Source: Acidobacteriota bacterium
Lineage (GTDB): Bacteria > Acidobacteriota > Terriglobia > Terriglobales > Acidobacteriaceae
Assembly (NCBI GenBank): GCA_021827845.1
Contig: JAKAUB010000125.1
Location: 1 to 35,204, forward strand
Direction: 5' to 3'
Length of the DNA: 35,204 nt
The translations under genes were made by a program, and so were the position numbers. Of the stretch, positions 19,081 through 27,608 are shown piece by piece (the first letter of the stretch is position 1; every line of letters begins with the position of its first letter). The notes under the pieces were generated by a model that was given only the letters and a program-made list of their open reading frames with translations, made no database searches and was not told the origin of the DNA.

Positions 19081-19833
19081 TTGCAACCGAGTCCGTTCGA
19101 AGCTTCGAACCCGGATCCGACACCGCCGCCAGCGGAGCCGCCACCCGCGCCGGCCGGCCGGCAGACCGCCAGCAGCCGGCCGATTTACGTCTACGTTCTT
19201 CGCGTTGAGCCGATGCGGGCCGCCGGGCTGCAGGCGCTATTTGAGGACAGCCAGACGCTGCACGTGGTCGTAGAGAACGCCTTGGATTCGGGCGCCAAAG
19301 GATGGCTGGACTCAAAAGTAGATTTGGCTGTTATCGGCACACAGCTCGGCGCCGGAACGCTGAAGCTCATCTCCGCGATCCGGTCGGCGCGTCCTTCTCT
19401 GCCGATGCTGGTCATGTCGCCGGCGGCTGGCGATGAGGCGATCCTCAGCGTGCTCGGGCTGGGCGCCAAGGGATATCTGCATGAGGGCGCGACTCCGGCA
19501 GAGTTCGAACGTGCGGTGCGAGCCATCGTCTCGGGGATGATCTGGGCTCCCCGCCGCCTGCAGGCGCGGCTGATCGAGCGGCTTCTGAGCTCCCGGGAGG
19601 CTTCCCGCAGCGTGACCGGCTTTAACTTTACCGCCCGCGAGCAGCAGGTGCTGGAGCTGCTGCTGGATGGGCAATCCAATCGGGAGATCGCCAAAACCCT
19701 TGAAATTGAAGAGCGTACGGTCAAATCCTACGTGGCCAAGTTGATGGGAAAGACCGGCGTCCGCAATCGCACGGCGCTTTCGATGCAGGCGCTTTCGGCG
19801 CGCGGTTCCCACCCGCACCCAGAGGGCCGGTAG
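19081..19833 (+). CDS. LuxR/NarL-type transcriptional regulator with degenerate receiver domain
   Basis: C-terminal HTH FTAREQQVLELLLDGQSNREIAKTLEIEERTVKSYVAKLMGKTGVRNRTAL. Receiver-like N-terminal fold lacking the phosphoacceptor Asp. TTG start behind GAGGAG. Confidence 0.88.
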   Translation: MQPSPFEASNPDPTPPPAEPPPAPAGRQTASSRPIYVYVLRVEPMRAAGLQALFEDSQTLHVVVENALDSGAKGWLDSKVDLAVIGTQLGAGTLKLISAIRSARPSLPMLVMSPAAGDEAILSVLGLGAKGYLHEGATPAEFERAVRAIVSGMIWAPRRLQARLIERLLSSREASRSVTGFNFTAREQQVLELLLDGQSNREIAKTLEIEERTVKSYVAKLMGKTGVRNRTALSMQALSARGSHPHPEGR

Positions 19834-19858
19834 GGGCGACCCTGGCCGCCGTACGGTC

Positions 19859-19884
19859 GGCCAATTCGGCAATTACCGAAGGCC
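19859..19884 (+). other. Hairpin downstream of the LuxR-type gene
   Basis: GGCC-aa-TTCGG / CCGAA-GGCC arms around CAATTA, 26 nt after the stop codon. No immediate poly-T, so terminator function is uncertain. Confidence 0.4.
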
Positions 19885-20137
19885 CCATACCTCCGTAATC
19901 TTTCCCATTTTGGAATTTCGCCGTCTAATCGTCTTACCGATCATGGATTTGGGAATTGGGTTGCGACGGTGAAGTTTGCCGTTTGCAGCCCATTTTTTTG
20001 CGCTTATGGCTCAAACCTCTCAGGGGCCACGGGCATCCTAACTGTTGTGAAGAAAGCATTTTGACGGCTGGTTTTTCTTCGGTGCGTTTATTTTTTTTGA
20101 AATTCAAGATGTCTCCAGAGAGGGTTTTCACAAACTT

Positions 20138-20827
20138 ATGAAGAAACTTATCCTCATTGCGTGCGCATGTGTGCTCACGGTCTCCAGTTCTCAGGGTTTC
20201 GCGTCCGACAGCAAGGCAACAATCGATGGTCGTCTCGACGCGGCCGGCCGCGTCATTCAGGAAATCCAATCCGTTCCTGGTAAAGCCATTCCGGACTGGA
20301 TTGTTGGCCAGGCCACATGCCTCGCAGTCATTCCTGGCTACAAAAAGGCTGCATTCATCGTGGGCGGAAGCTACGGACAGGGTGTCGTCACCTGCCGGAC
20401 CGCGCATGGATGGAGCGCTCCTGCGTTCATCCAGCTAGAGGGTGGCAGCTGGGGCCTGCAGATCGGCGGTCAGTCTACGGACCTGATTCTGGTGGCCGTG
20501 AACCAGAAGGGGATGCAGGATCTTCTGCAGAGCAAGTTCAAGATCGGCGCCGGCGCCTCAGCCGCGGCAGGTCCAGTGGGCCGCGACGCCCAGGCTGATA
20601 CCAACCTGACGCTGCATTCGGAACTGCTGACTTATTCGCGCAGCCGCGGCGTCTTCGCAGGCATCGACCTGAATGGCACGGTGGTTCATCAGAACACCGA
20701 TGATACGCGTACGTTCTATGGTCACGATGTCCCCTTCCAGCAGATTCTGGGCGGTCATGTAGCGACCCCTCCGGCGGCTCATCGCTTCGTCAGCGATGTA
20801 AGCCGGTACTTCCGCAAAGCGCACTAA
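20138..20827 (+). CDS. Secreted SYLF/Ysc84-domain lipid-binding protein, copy 1
   Basis: Signal peptide MKKLILIACACVLTVSSSQGFA; SYLF-type CLAVIPGYKKAAFIVGGSYGQGVVTCR...GGQSTDLILVAVNQKGMQDLLQSKFKIGAGASAAAGPVG. Confidence 0.9.
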   Translation: MKKLILIACACVLTVSSSQGFASDSKATIDGRLDAAGRVIQEIQSVPGKAIPDWIVGQATCLAVIPGYKKAAFIVGGSYGQGVVTCRTAHGWSAPAFIQLEGGSWGLQIGGQSTDLILVAVNQKGMQDLLQSKFKIGAGASAAAGPVGRDAQADTNLTLHSELLTYSRSRGVFAGIDLNGTVVHQNTDDTRTFYGHDVPFQQILGGHVATPPAAHRFVSDVSRYFRKAH

Positions 20828-20862
20828 GCCTGCACCGATTCTTAAAAGGGACTACACTCGCG

Positions 20863-20889
20863 AAAGGCAACCGGGAGACGGTTGCCTTT
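20863..20889 (+). terminator. Predicted intrinsic terminator after SYLF copy 1
   Basis: 10-bp perfect arms AAAGGCAACC / GGTTGCCTTT around GGGAGAC, ending in TTT. Confidence 0.7.
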
Positions 20890-20934
20890 GCGATCTCATC
20901 AGTTTGTTAGCCACGCCGCTAATGACCCGGACGT

Positions 20935-20948
20935 GGTTAACCTATAAT
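20935..20948 (+). promoter_or_regulatory. Predicted promoter (-10 TATAAT) with adjoining GGTTAACC palindrome, upstream of SYLF copy 2
   Basis: Perfect TATAAT at 20943-20948, preceded directly by the 8-bp palindrome GGTTAACC (20935-20942). No good -35 hexamer at 16-18 bp. Confidence 0.5.
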
Positions 20949-21040
20949 CCTTGAATAGGATAGGGCGCGGCAGCGGACAACGCTTGAAGCGCGCTGCAGC
21001 ATGCCAGTCAATCTCAAGGCGGGGAAAGGTTGAACGATTT

Positions 21041-21736
21041 ATGAAGAAATATCTGTTAATGGCCACTGCATGTGCTGTGACACTTGCGGGCTCCCATAGC
21101 TTCGCCGCAACAGGCCGTGCGAAACTGGTGGACCGCTTGAACGCGGCTTCCCGGGTGATCGACGAAATTGAAGCGGTTCCCGACAAGTCGATTCCGACGA
21201 GCATTTTGAGCAGCGCTACCTGCGTTGCCGTGGTTCCTGGTTACAAGAAGGCCGCATTTGTAGTGGGCGGCAGCTATGGCCAGGGCGTTGTGACCTGCAA
21301 AACCGCCCACGGTTGGAGCGCACCCGCTTTCATCCAGATGGCCGGTGGAAGCTTTGGCTTTCAGATCGGCGGACAGGCGACGGATCTGGTCCTGATCGCC
21401 GTCAACCAGCGCGGTCTGCAGGATCTGCTTAAGAGTAAGTTCAAGATCGGCGCAGATGCTGCCGCTTCTGCGGGCCCGGTTGGCCGCAATGCCGGCGCTG
21501 CGACGAACCTCACGCTCAAGTCGGAGCTGCTGACCTACTCCCGCAGTCAGGGCCTGTTTGCCGGCATTGACCTGAACGGCACAGTGGTCAACCAGAACAC
21601 GGAAGACACCCGTACCTTCTATGGCACAGACGTTCCCTTTAACGTCTTGTTGAAGGGGGAGCGCCCCGTTCCGCCAGCAGCGCGCCCGTTCGTCCGCACG
21701 GTTGCCAAGTACTTCAGTGAGAACGCTGGCAAGTAG
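21041..21736 (+). CDS. Secreted SYLF/Ysc84-domain lipid-binding protein, copy 2
   Basis: Signal peptide MKKYLLMATACAVTLAGSHSFA; collinear and strongly similar to copy 1 (GYKKAAFVVGGSYGQGVVTCKTAHGWSAPAFIQ; SELLTYSRSQGLFAGIDLNGTVVNQNTEDTRTFYG). The ORF track opens at 20951. Confidence 0.9.
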   Translation: MKKYLLMATACAVTLAGSHSFAATGRAKLVDRLNAASRVIDEIEAVPDKSIPTSILSSATCVAVVPGYKKAAFVVGGSYGQGVVTCKTAHGWSAPAFIQMAGGSFGFQIGGQATDLVLIAVNQRGLQDLLKSKFKIGADAAASAGPVGRNAGAATNLTLKSELLTYSRSQGLFAGIDLNGTVVNQNTEDTRTFYGTDVPFNVLLKGERPVPPAARPFVRTVAKYFSENAGK

Positions 21737-21761
21737 CTTTCACGGAGACTGAGAAAAAAGA

Positions 21762-21786
21762 AGCGGCCCTTTCGGGGGCCGCTTTT
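21762..21786 (+). terminator. Intrinsic terminator after SYLF copy 2
   Basis: AGCGGCCC-tttcgg-GGGCCGCT followed by TTT, with an A-rich upstream side. Confidence 0.8.
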
Positions 21787-21891
21787 GCATGGTCGTTCAA
21801 AACTTCTTTTTGTTGGGATGCAGGGAGTTGATCGCGGGCCGTCCGTTGCGTCTGGACCTTTGTCCTTCCACCGGCCACTTCGCGACGGCGG

Positions 21892-24402
21892 CTATCGCAT
21901 GGACTCCTCAACCTCCTGCAGCCAGCTTGCCGGCTTCAGTACCTCGCGCGGGCGGGAGCCGTCGGCCGGTCCCACAATGCCATCCCGCTCCATCATGTCG
22001 ATCAGGTGGGCCGCGCGGCCGTAGCCAATGCGCAGGCGGCGCTGCAGCAGGGAAGTGGAGGCTTTGCCAAACTCCAGCACCAGGCGAACGGCGTCGTCAA
22101 ACATCTCGTCACCGGCCTCTCCGTCGGATGCATCCTCACTGCCATCACGGCCAGAGTCATCGCGCGGCGCCTCCAGGAAGCCCTGCGCGTATTCGACCGC
22201 TCCCTGCTCCTTCCAGAAGTCCACGACAGCGGAGATTTCTTTCTCGGTGACAAAGGGTGCATGCACACGCTGCAGCCGTGCCGTACCCGGCGGCAGAAAC
22301 AGCATGTCCCCGCGGCCCAGCAGAGATTCCGCCCCGTTCGCGTCGAGAATTGTGCGGGAGTCTACCTTGGTCGCCAGCCGGAAAGAGATGCGTGTAGGCA
22401 CGTTGGCCTTGATAAGCCCCGTGATGACATCGACGGATGGCCGCTGCGTCGCCAGCACCAGATGAATGCCTACCGCGCGGGCCATCTGCGCCAGCCGCGT
22501 GATGGACTCTTCGACGTTGGCCTTGTCCAGCATCATCAGGTCGGCAAGCTCGTCGATGATGATGACGATCTGGGGGAGGGGCTTCTCTTCGCCCATGCCG
22601 TTGTCTTCAAACAGGCTGGGTGTGGACTCAAACAGCTTGTTGTACTGCTCCAGATTGCGCACGCTGCGGGAGGCCAGCAGCTTCAGACGGCGCTCCATCT
22701 CGCGGACGGCGTTACGCAGTGCGTTCGCGGCCAGTTTGGGCTCGGTGATGATCGGCGTAAACAGATGCGGCACGCCCTCATACATGCCCAGTTCCACGCG
22801 CTTCGGGTCTACAAGGATCAGCCGGACCTGATCGGGCGTCGCCTTGAACAGCACGGACATGATCATGGCGTTGATAGCCACAGATTTTCCGCTGCCGGTG
22901 GAACCGGCGATGAGTACATGCGGCATCGTCGCCAGATCAGCGTGCACGATGCGGCCGTTAATGTCCTTGCCCATCGCCAGGGTCAGCTTGGACTTGTTGC
23001 GCGCAAAGGTCTCGTCTTCGATGATTTCGCGCAGCCAGATGGTCTCGCGCTCGGCGTTCGGCACTTGCAGGCCCACGGTGCTCTTGCCTGCCATGCGCTC
23101 GATCAGGATGCTCTCGGCGCGCATCGCCAGGCACAGATCGTCCTGCAGGCCCACGACGCGGCTGTACTTCACGCCGGCGTCCGGGCGAAACTCAAACGTC
23201 GTCACGACCGGCCCTGGGTTGATCTGCACCACCTGTCCGTGAACATCGAACTCCGCGTATTTTTCGACCAGCACGCGCGCCTCTTCGCGCAGCGCTTCCT
23301 CGCGAATGGTCTGTTTCTCTTCACTGCGGTGCAGCAGGGTGCTTGGCGGCAGGCGGAAGCCTTCCACGGCTTTGGCTGTGACGGTAACGGTCTTCGGCGC
23401 GGCATCGGCACGGGCGCCAATCTCGACGTGCAGCTCCGGCGGCGTCTTGGCGCGGGAAGTGGCTGCGACCGGCACAATCTCGGCCGGCGGCAATTCGTCG
23501 CGCTCGACGGATGCGAAGCCAGCGCGCGGCTCGATCGCCGGTTCGTAGATCTCTTCTGCCAGGGCGGGCGCGTCGCTCTTGCGGCCGGTGTCGCTGAGAA
23601 ACTCCTGCGCAGGCGGTGCCGGGACAGGCTCTTCCCAGAAGTCGGCGCGCTTGCGGACGCGCGTCGGCAGCGGATCGCGGCGTGTGTCTTCAAAAAGATG
23701 GGGGTCATTGTCGGGCGCGGCGGCAAGTGCGGCCTGCTCCCGCGCCAGCGCGCGCTGGGTGCGCCGCAGTTCTTTGCGCTCGGCGCGCGCCGCTCTCCAG
23801 TTGCGCCAGCGGTCGCGCAGCGCCAGCAGAAAGGCAAAGCGGATGGCAGACCAGCGCTTGAGGCTGGTGACGCTGAAGGTTGTCGTCAGATACAGGGCAA
23901 CGGCCAAAAAGACGGCGGCGAAGACGCACGCGCCCGGATAGTTCAAATAGCGAACCAGCGCCTCCGCCATCAGGCGCCCGGTGACGCCCTCGATGGCTGG
24001 GCCGCGGTGCGTCCAGTGCAGGTGGCCGGGCAGCAGGCCGACCAGCGCCGGGGCAAATAGCAGCGCCAGCAGACCGCCCACCAGCTTCGACAGGGGAGAC
24101 GGAACCGCGCGCGAGCGAACCCAGTTCCAGCCGAGGGACCCGATCAGCAGCGGTAACAGAAACGCCGAAATGCCTTCGACCTGAAACAGCAGATCGCTGA
24201 TCGCGGCGCCGAACAGCCCAATCCAGTTGTGGGTGTGGTTGCCGTCGGCGTAGATCCCAGCGGTGTTCAGCGAGGGGTCAAGCGGCGTATAGGAGACAAG
24301 CGAAAGGAGCAGGAGGAGGCCGCAGGCCAGCAGCAGCAGGCCGACCAGCTCATTGAGCCGGTGGTTCTTGGTCGGGGAAAAGACCCGGTGAATTGCGTTC
24401 AT
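21892..24402 (-). CDS. ftsK: DNA translocase FtsK/SpoIIIE family
   Basis: N-terminal TM segments, IAGSTGSGKSVAINAMIMSVLFKATPDQVRLILVDPKRVEL, IVIIIDELADLMM, LATQRPSVDVITGLIKANVPTRISF, and C-terminal winged-helix gamma domain. Confidence 0.96.
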   Translation of the reverse strand: MNAIHRVFSPTKNHRLNELVGLLLLACGLLLLLSLVSYTPLDPSLNTAGIYADGNHTHNWIGLFGAAISDLLFQVEGISAFLLPLLIGSLGWNWVRSRAVPSPLSKLVGGLLALLFAPALVGLLPGHLHWTHRGPAIEGVTGRLMAEALVRYLNYPGACVFAAVFLAVALYLTTTFSVTSLKRWSAIRFAFLLALRDRWRNWRAARAERKELRRTQRALAREQAALAAAPDNDPHLFEDTRRDPLPTRVRKRADFWEEPVPAPPAQEFLSDTGRKSDAPALAEEIYEPAIEPRAGFASVERDELPPAEIVPVAATSRAKTPPELHVEIGARADAAPKTVTVTAKAVEGFRLPPSTLLHRSEEKQTIREEALREEARVLVEKYAEFDVHGQVVQINPGPVVTTFEFRPDAGVKYSRVVGLQDDLCLAMRAESILIERMAGKSTVGLQVPNAERETIWLREIIEDETFARNKSKLTLAMGKDINGRIVHADLATMPHVLIAGSTGSGKSVAINAMIMSVLFKATPDQVRLILVDPKRVELGMYEGVPHLFTPIITEPKLAANALRNAVREMERRLKLLASRSVRNLEQYNKLFESTPSLFEDNGMGEEKPLPQIVIIIDELADLMMLDKANVEESITRLAQMARAVGIHLVLATQRPSVDVITGLIKANVPTRISFRLATKVDSRTILDANGAESLLGRGDMLFLPPGTARLQRVHAPFVTEKEISAVVDFWKEQGAVEYAQGFLEAPRDDSGRDGSEDASDGEAGDEMFDDAVRLVLEFGKASTSLLQRRLRIGYGRAAHLIDMMERDGIVGPADGSRPREVLKPASWLQEVEESMR

Positions 24403-24574
24403 GGGGGCGCTTACGCACCAGGAGGGACGGCGCAGCTTTGCGGCCGACTTCCTTGTGCCAGAGACGCCAGAGCAACTTCATTATCCCAGAATCCCCGCCA
24501 AGCGGCGAAAAATCTTCGAATGTGTCCAGCGTGGCAAACCCAGGCTGACCGCGTTGCCGGTGTAGAAAGGAAAC

Positions 24575-25624
24575 ATGAGGGCATTTTCTTGGATGAGACA
24601 GCTGCCGGCGGCCGTTCCGCTGAAATCTCTGGCGCTGGCTCTGGTGCTGTTTCTGGTGGGGCGCGCACGCGCTGCGCAGCCCGGTTCCGCGCCCGCTGCC
24701 TTGCGACGGGTTGCGGTCATTCATCTTCCAGGACCCAAAGGCAAGCGCTTTGACTATCTGACCATCGACCAGCCGGACCGGTATCTGCTTTCAGCGTATC
24801 TGGGTGCGGGCCTGCTGTACGTCATCGATATGCAGACCAACACCGTGGTCCACACCATTCCGGGCGTGCCCGGCGTGGAAGGGGTGGTCTACGTCCCCGA
24901 ATTACACAAGGCATACACCTCGGACTGGCTCGATGGCACCATCGGCGTGGTCGATCTGCGCCAGATGAAGGTGGTAAAAAAACTGCCGACGGCTGCAAAG
25001 CCTGACGGCAGCGCCTACGCGGCGCCATTCCATAAAGTGTTTGTCTCCGACGAGCGGGGAAAGGCGCTGGCCATCGTCGATGTCAACACGGACCAGATCG
25101 TGAAGACGCTGCACTTTGCCAGCGAGACCGGCATGCCGCGGTATGACCCCATCGCCCGGCGCGTGTACGTCAATCTGCAGGACCAGAACCTCTTTGCGGA
25201 GATCGATCCGGCGAGCGGTGCCGTGATCGCGCAATATCCCGTGGCCGGATGCCGCTCGAACCACGGCATGGCGCTCAATCCCGAACATCATCTCGCCTTT
25301 CTTTCGTGTGAAGGCAATAACACAATGACCGTCTTCAATCTGCAGCAGCACAAGGCGGTCGCGTGGCTGCCGATGGCCGATGGGCCCGACGTGATCAAGT
25401 ATGACGCTGGCCTGCGACGGATTTATGTGGCCTGCTACAGCGGCGCCATCTCCATCTTTCACGAAGACGCGCCGGACCATTTCCGCAAGGTTGAAGATTT
25501 TCGCGTACAGCCCAAAGTGCACTCGCTGGCGGTCGATCCGCGCACGCACCGCGTGTACACGCCGGAGCAGCAGGTGGACGGCCAGCCTGCCGCGGAGATG
25601 GTCGTCTACGATGCCGTGCAATAA
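24575..25624 (+). CDS. Secreted YncE-like beta-propeller protein
   Basis: Hydrophobic signal-like N-terminus and repeated blade motifs (LLYVIDMQTNTVVHTIPG; GTIGVVDLRQMKVVKKLPT; KALAIVDVNTDQIVKTLHF). Confidence 0.85.
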   Translation: MRAFSWMRQLPAAVPLKSLALALVLFLVGRARAAQPGSAPAALRRVAVIHLPGPKGKRFDYLTIDQPDRYLLSAYLGAGLLYVIDMQTNTVVHTIPGVPGVEGVVYVPELHKAYTSDWLDGTIGVVDLRQMKVVKKLPTAAKPDGSAYAAPFHKVFVSDERGKALAIVDVNTDQIVKTLHFASETGMPRYDPIARRVYVNLQDQNLFAEIDPASGAVIAQYPVAGCRSNHGMALNPEHHLAFLSCEGNNTMTVFNLQQHKAVAWLPMADGPDVIKYDAGLRRIYVACYSGAISIFHEDAPDHFRKVEDFRVQPKVHSLAVDPRTHRVYTPEQQVDGQPAAEMVVYDAVQ

Positions 25625-25645
25625 TTTCCGGGAGCCCGTCTGCCA

Positions 25646-27604
25646 ATGCCTGAATCCTCCGATACCAGCTTTCAATCTCTGCTTCATGAAATTCGTGTGA
25701 TCCCACCGCCGCCGGAGTTTGCCGGACAGGCCCATGTGCGCACTGCGGAGGACTACGAGGCGCTGTACAAGCGGTCCGTGGCGGATCCAGAGGAGTTCTG
25801 GGCCGCCGCAGCCAACGAGCTGCACTGGTTTGCGCCCTGGCAGAACGTTCTGGAGTGGAAAGAGCCGTTTGCAAAGTGGTTTGTGGGCGGCCAGATGAAT
25901 CTTTCCTACAACTGCCTGGACCTGCAGGTGGAGCGCGGCCGTGGTGCAAAGACCGCCATCCTGTGGGAGGGCGAGCCGGGCGAGGTGCGCCGCATCAGCT
26001 TTGAAGAGCTGCTGCAGCAGGTGCAGCGCTGTGCCAATGCGCTGCGCAATCTGGGCGTTCGCAAGGGCGATCGCGTGGCCGTATACATGGGCATGGTGCC
26101 GGAGCTGGCAGTCACGCTGTTGGCCTGCGCTCGTATCGGCGCGGTGCATTCCGTCATCTTTGGCGGATTCGCGGCCAATGCGTTAGTGGATCGAATCAAC
26201 GACGCCCAGGCCGTCGCCGTCGTCACCCAGGACGCCGCCTGGCGCCGAGGCAACCAGGTTCCGCTGAAGGCTACGGTCGATGAGGCCTTGTCGAAGTGCT
26301 CCAGCGTGCGCCGCTGTCTGGTGCTGCGCCGCACCGGAGTGGAGGTGACCATGACGCCGGGCCGCGACACGTGGTGGCACGACGAGATGGCGCGCGCCAG
26401 CGCTGTGTGCCCGGCCGAGCCGCTCGATAGCGAGCACCCGCTCTACATCCTGTACACCTCCGGCACCACCGGCAAGCCGAAGGGAATTGTGCACACGACC
26501 GGCGGCTACGCCGTGCACACCTATCTGACCAGCAAGCTTGTCTTCGATCTGAAAGAGGAAGACACCTACTGGTGCACGGCGGATATCGGCTGGGTAACCG
26601 GCCATTCTTACGTGGTGTACGGCATTCTGCAGAACGGCGTTACCACCCTGATGTATGAAGGCGCGCCCAACTTCCCCGAGCAGGACCGCTTCTGGAAGAT
26701 CATCGACGACCACCGCGTCACCGTCTTCTACACCGCGCCGACGGCCATCCGTGCGTTCATCAAATGGGGCGAGGAATTCCCCAAGCGGCATAAGCTCGAC
26801 AGCCTGCGCCTGCTGGGCAGCGTGGGCGAACCCATCAATCCGCAGACGTGGATGTGGTACGCCGAGGTGATTGGCAAAAATCGCTGCCCCATCGTCGATA
26901 CCTGGTGGCAGACCGAGACAGGCGGCATCATGATCACGACGCTGCCGGGTGCAATTCCCGCCAAGCCTGGCTCCGCGGGCAAGCCCTTCTTCGGCATTGT
27001 GCCGGATGTGGTGACGCCCGGCGGTCAGCCGGTGCCGGAAGGTCATGGCGGCCTGCTCATCATCCGCAAGCCATGGCCCGGAATGGCGCGCACCATCTTC
27101 AACGATCCCGAACGCTACCAGCGGCAGTACTGGTCGCAGATCCCCGGAGCCTATTGCACCGGCGATGGCGCACGCCGCGACCCCGAGGGCTATCTCTGGC
27201 TGATGGGCCGCGTGGACGATGTCATCAATGTCTCTGGCCATCGGCTGGGCACCATGGAGATTGAGTCGGCGCTGGTCTCGCACGCCAAGGTGGCGGAGGC
27301 CGCCGTCGTCGGCCGGCCGGACCCGCTGAAAGGGCAGGCCATCGCCGCGTTCGTCACGCTGGAGTCGCAGTATTCTCCTTCGCCGGAGCTGAAAGACGAA
27401 CTGCGCGCGTGGGTCACCTCGCAGATTGGCGCGCTGGCGCGGCCGGACGATCTGCGCTTCGCCGAAAGCCTTCCCAAAACGCGCTCCGGCAAGATCATGC
27501 GGCGGCTGCTGCGTGAGCTGGCCGAGACCGGGGAAGTGAAAGGCGACACGACAACGCTGGAAGATCTGGGCGCCATCGCAGCCTTGCGACAGGCGGACGA
27601 ATAG
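25646..27604 (+). CDS. acs: Acetyl-CoA synthetase (AMP-forming)
   Basis: [67 protein letters not shown], and C-terminal [15 protein letters not shown]. Confidence 0.97.
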   Translation: MPESSDTSFQSLLHEIRVIPPPPEFAGQAHVRTAEDYEALYKRSVADPEEFWAAAANELHWFAPWQNVLEWKEPFAKWFVGGQMNLSYNCLDLQVERGRGAKTAILWEGEPGEVRRISFEELLQQVQRCANALRNLGVRKGDRVAVYMGMVPELAVTLLACARIGAVHSVIFGGFAANALVDRINDAQAVAVVTQDAAWRRGNQVPLKATVDEALSKCSSVRRCLVLRRTGVEVTMTPGRDTWWHDEMARASAVCPAEPLDSEHPLYILYTSGTTGKPKGIVHTTGGYAVHTYLTSKLVFDLKEEDTYWCTADIGWVTGHSYVVYGILQNGVTTLMYEGAPNFPEQDRFWKIIDDHRVTVFYTAPTAIRAFIKWGEEFPKRHKLDSLRLLGSVGEPINPQTWMWYAEVIGKNRCPIVDTWWQTETGGIMITTLPGAIPAKPGSAGKPFFGIVPDVVTPGGQPVPEGHGGLLIIRKPWPGMARTIFNDPERYQRQYWSQIPGAYCTGDGARRDPEGYLWLMGRVDDVINVSGHRLGTMEIESALVSHAKVAEAAVVGRPDPLKGQAIAAFVTLESQYSPSPELKDELRAWVTSQIGALARPDDLRFAESLPKTRSGKIMRRLLRELAETGEVKGDTTTLEDLGAIAALRQADE

Positions 27605-27608
27605 AGCC

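Noticed and set aside
22006-24060. 684-aa + strand ORF antisense to ftsK
   Set aside because: Long, but fully within ftsK. Composition is shadow-like (Arg/Gln/His-rich) with no motifs; its length follows from GC and codon bias.
24902-26149. 415-aa - strand ORF spanning the YncE-like gene and acs
   Set aside because: It crosses two well-supported opposite-strand genes and has no domain-like sequence.
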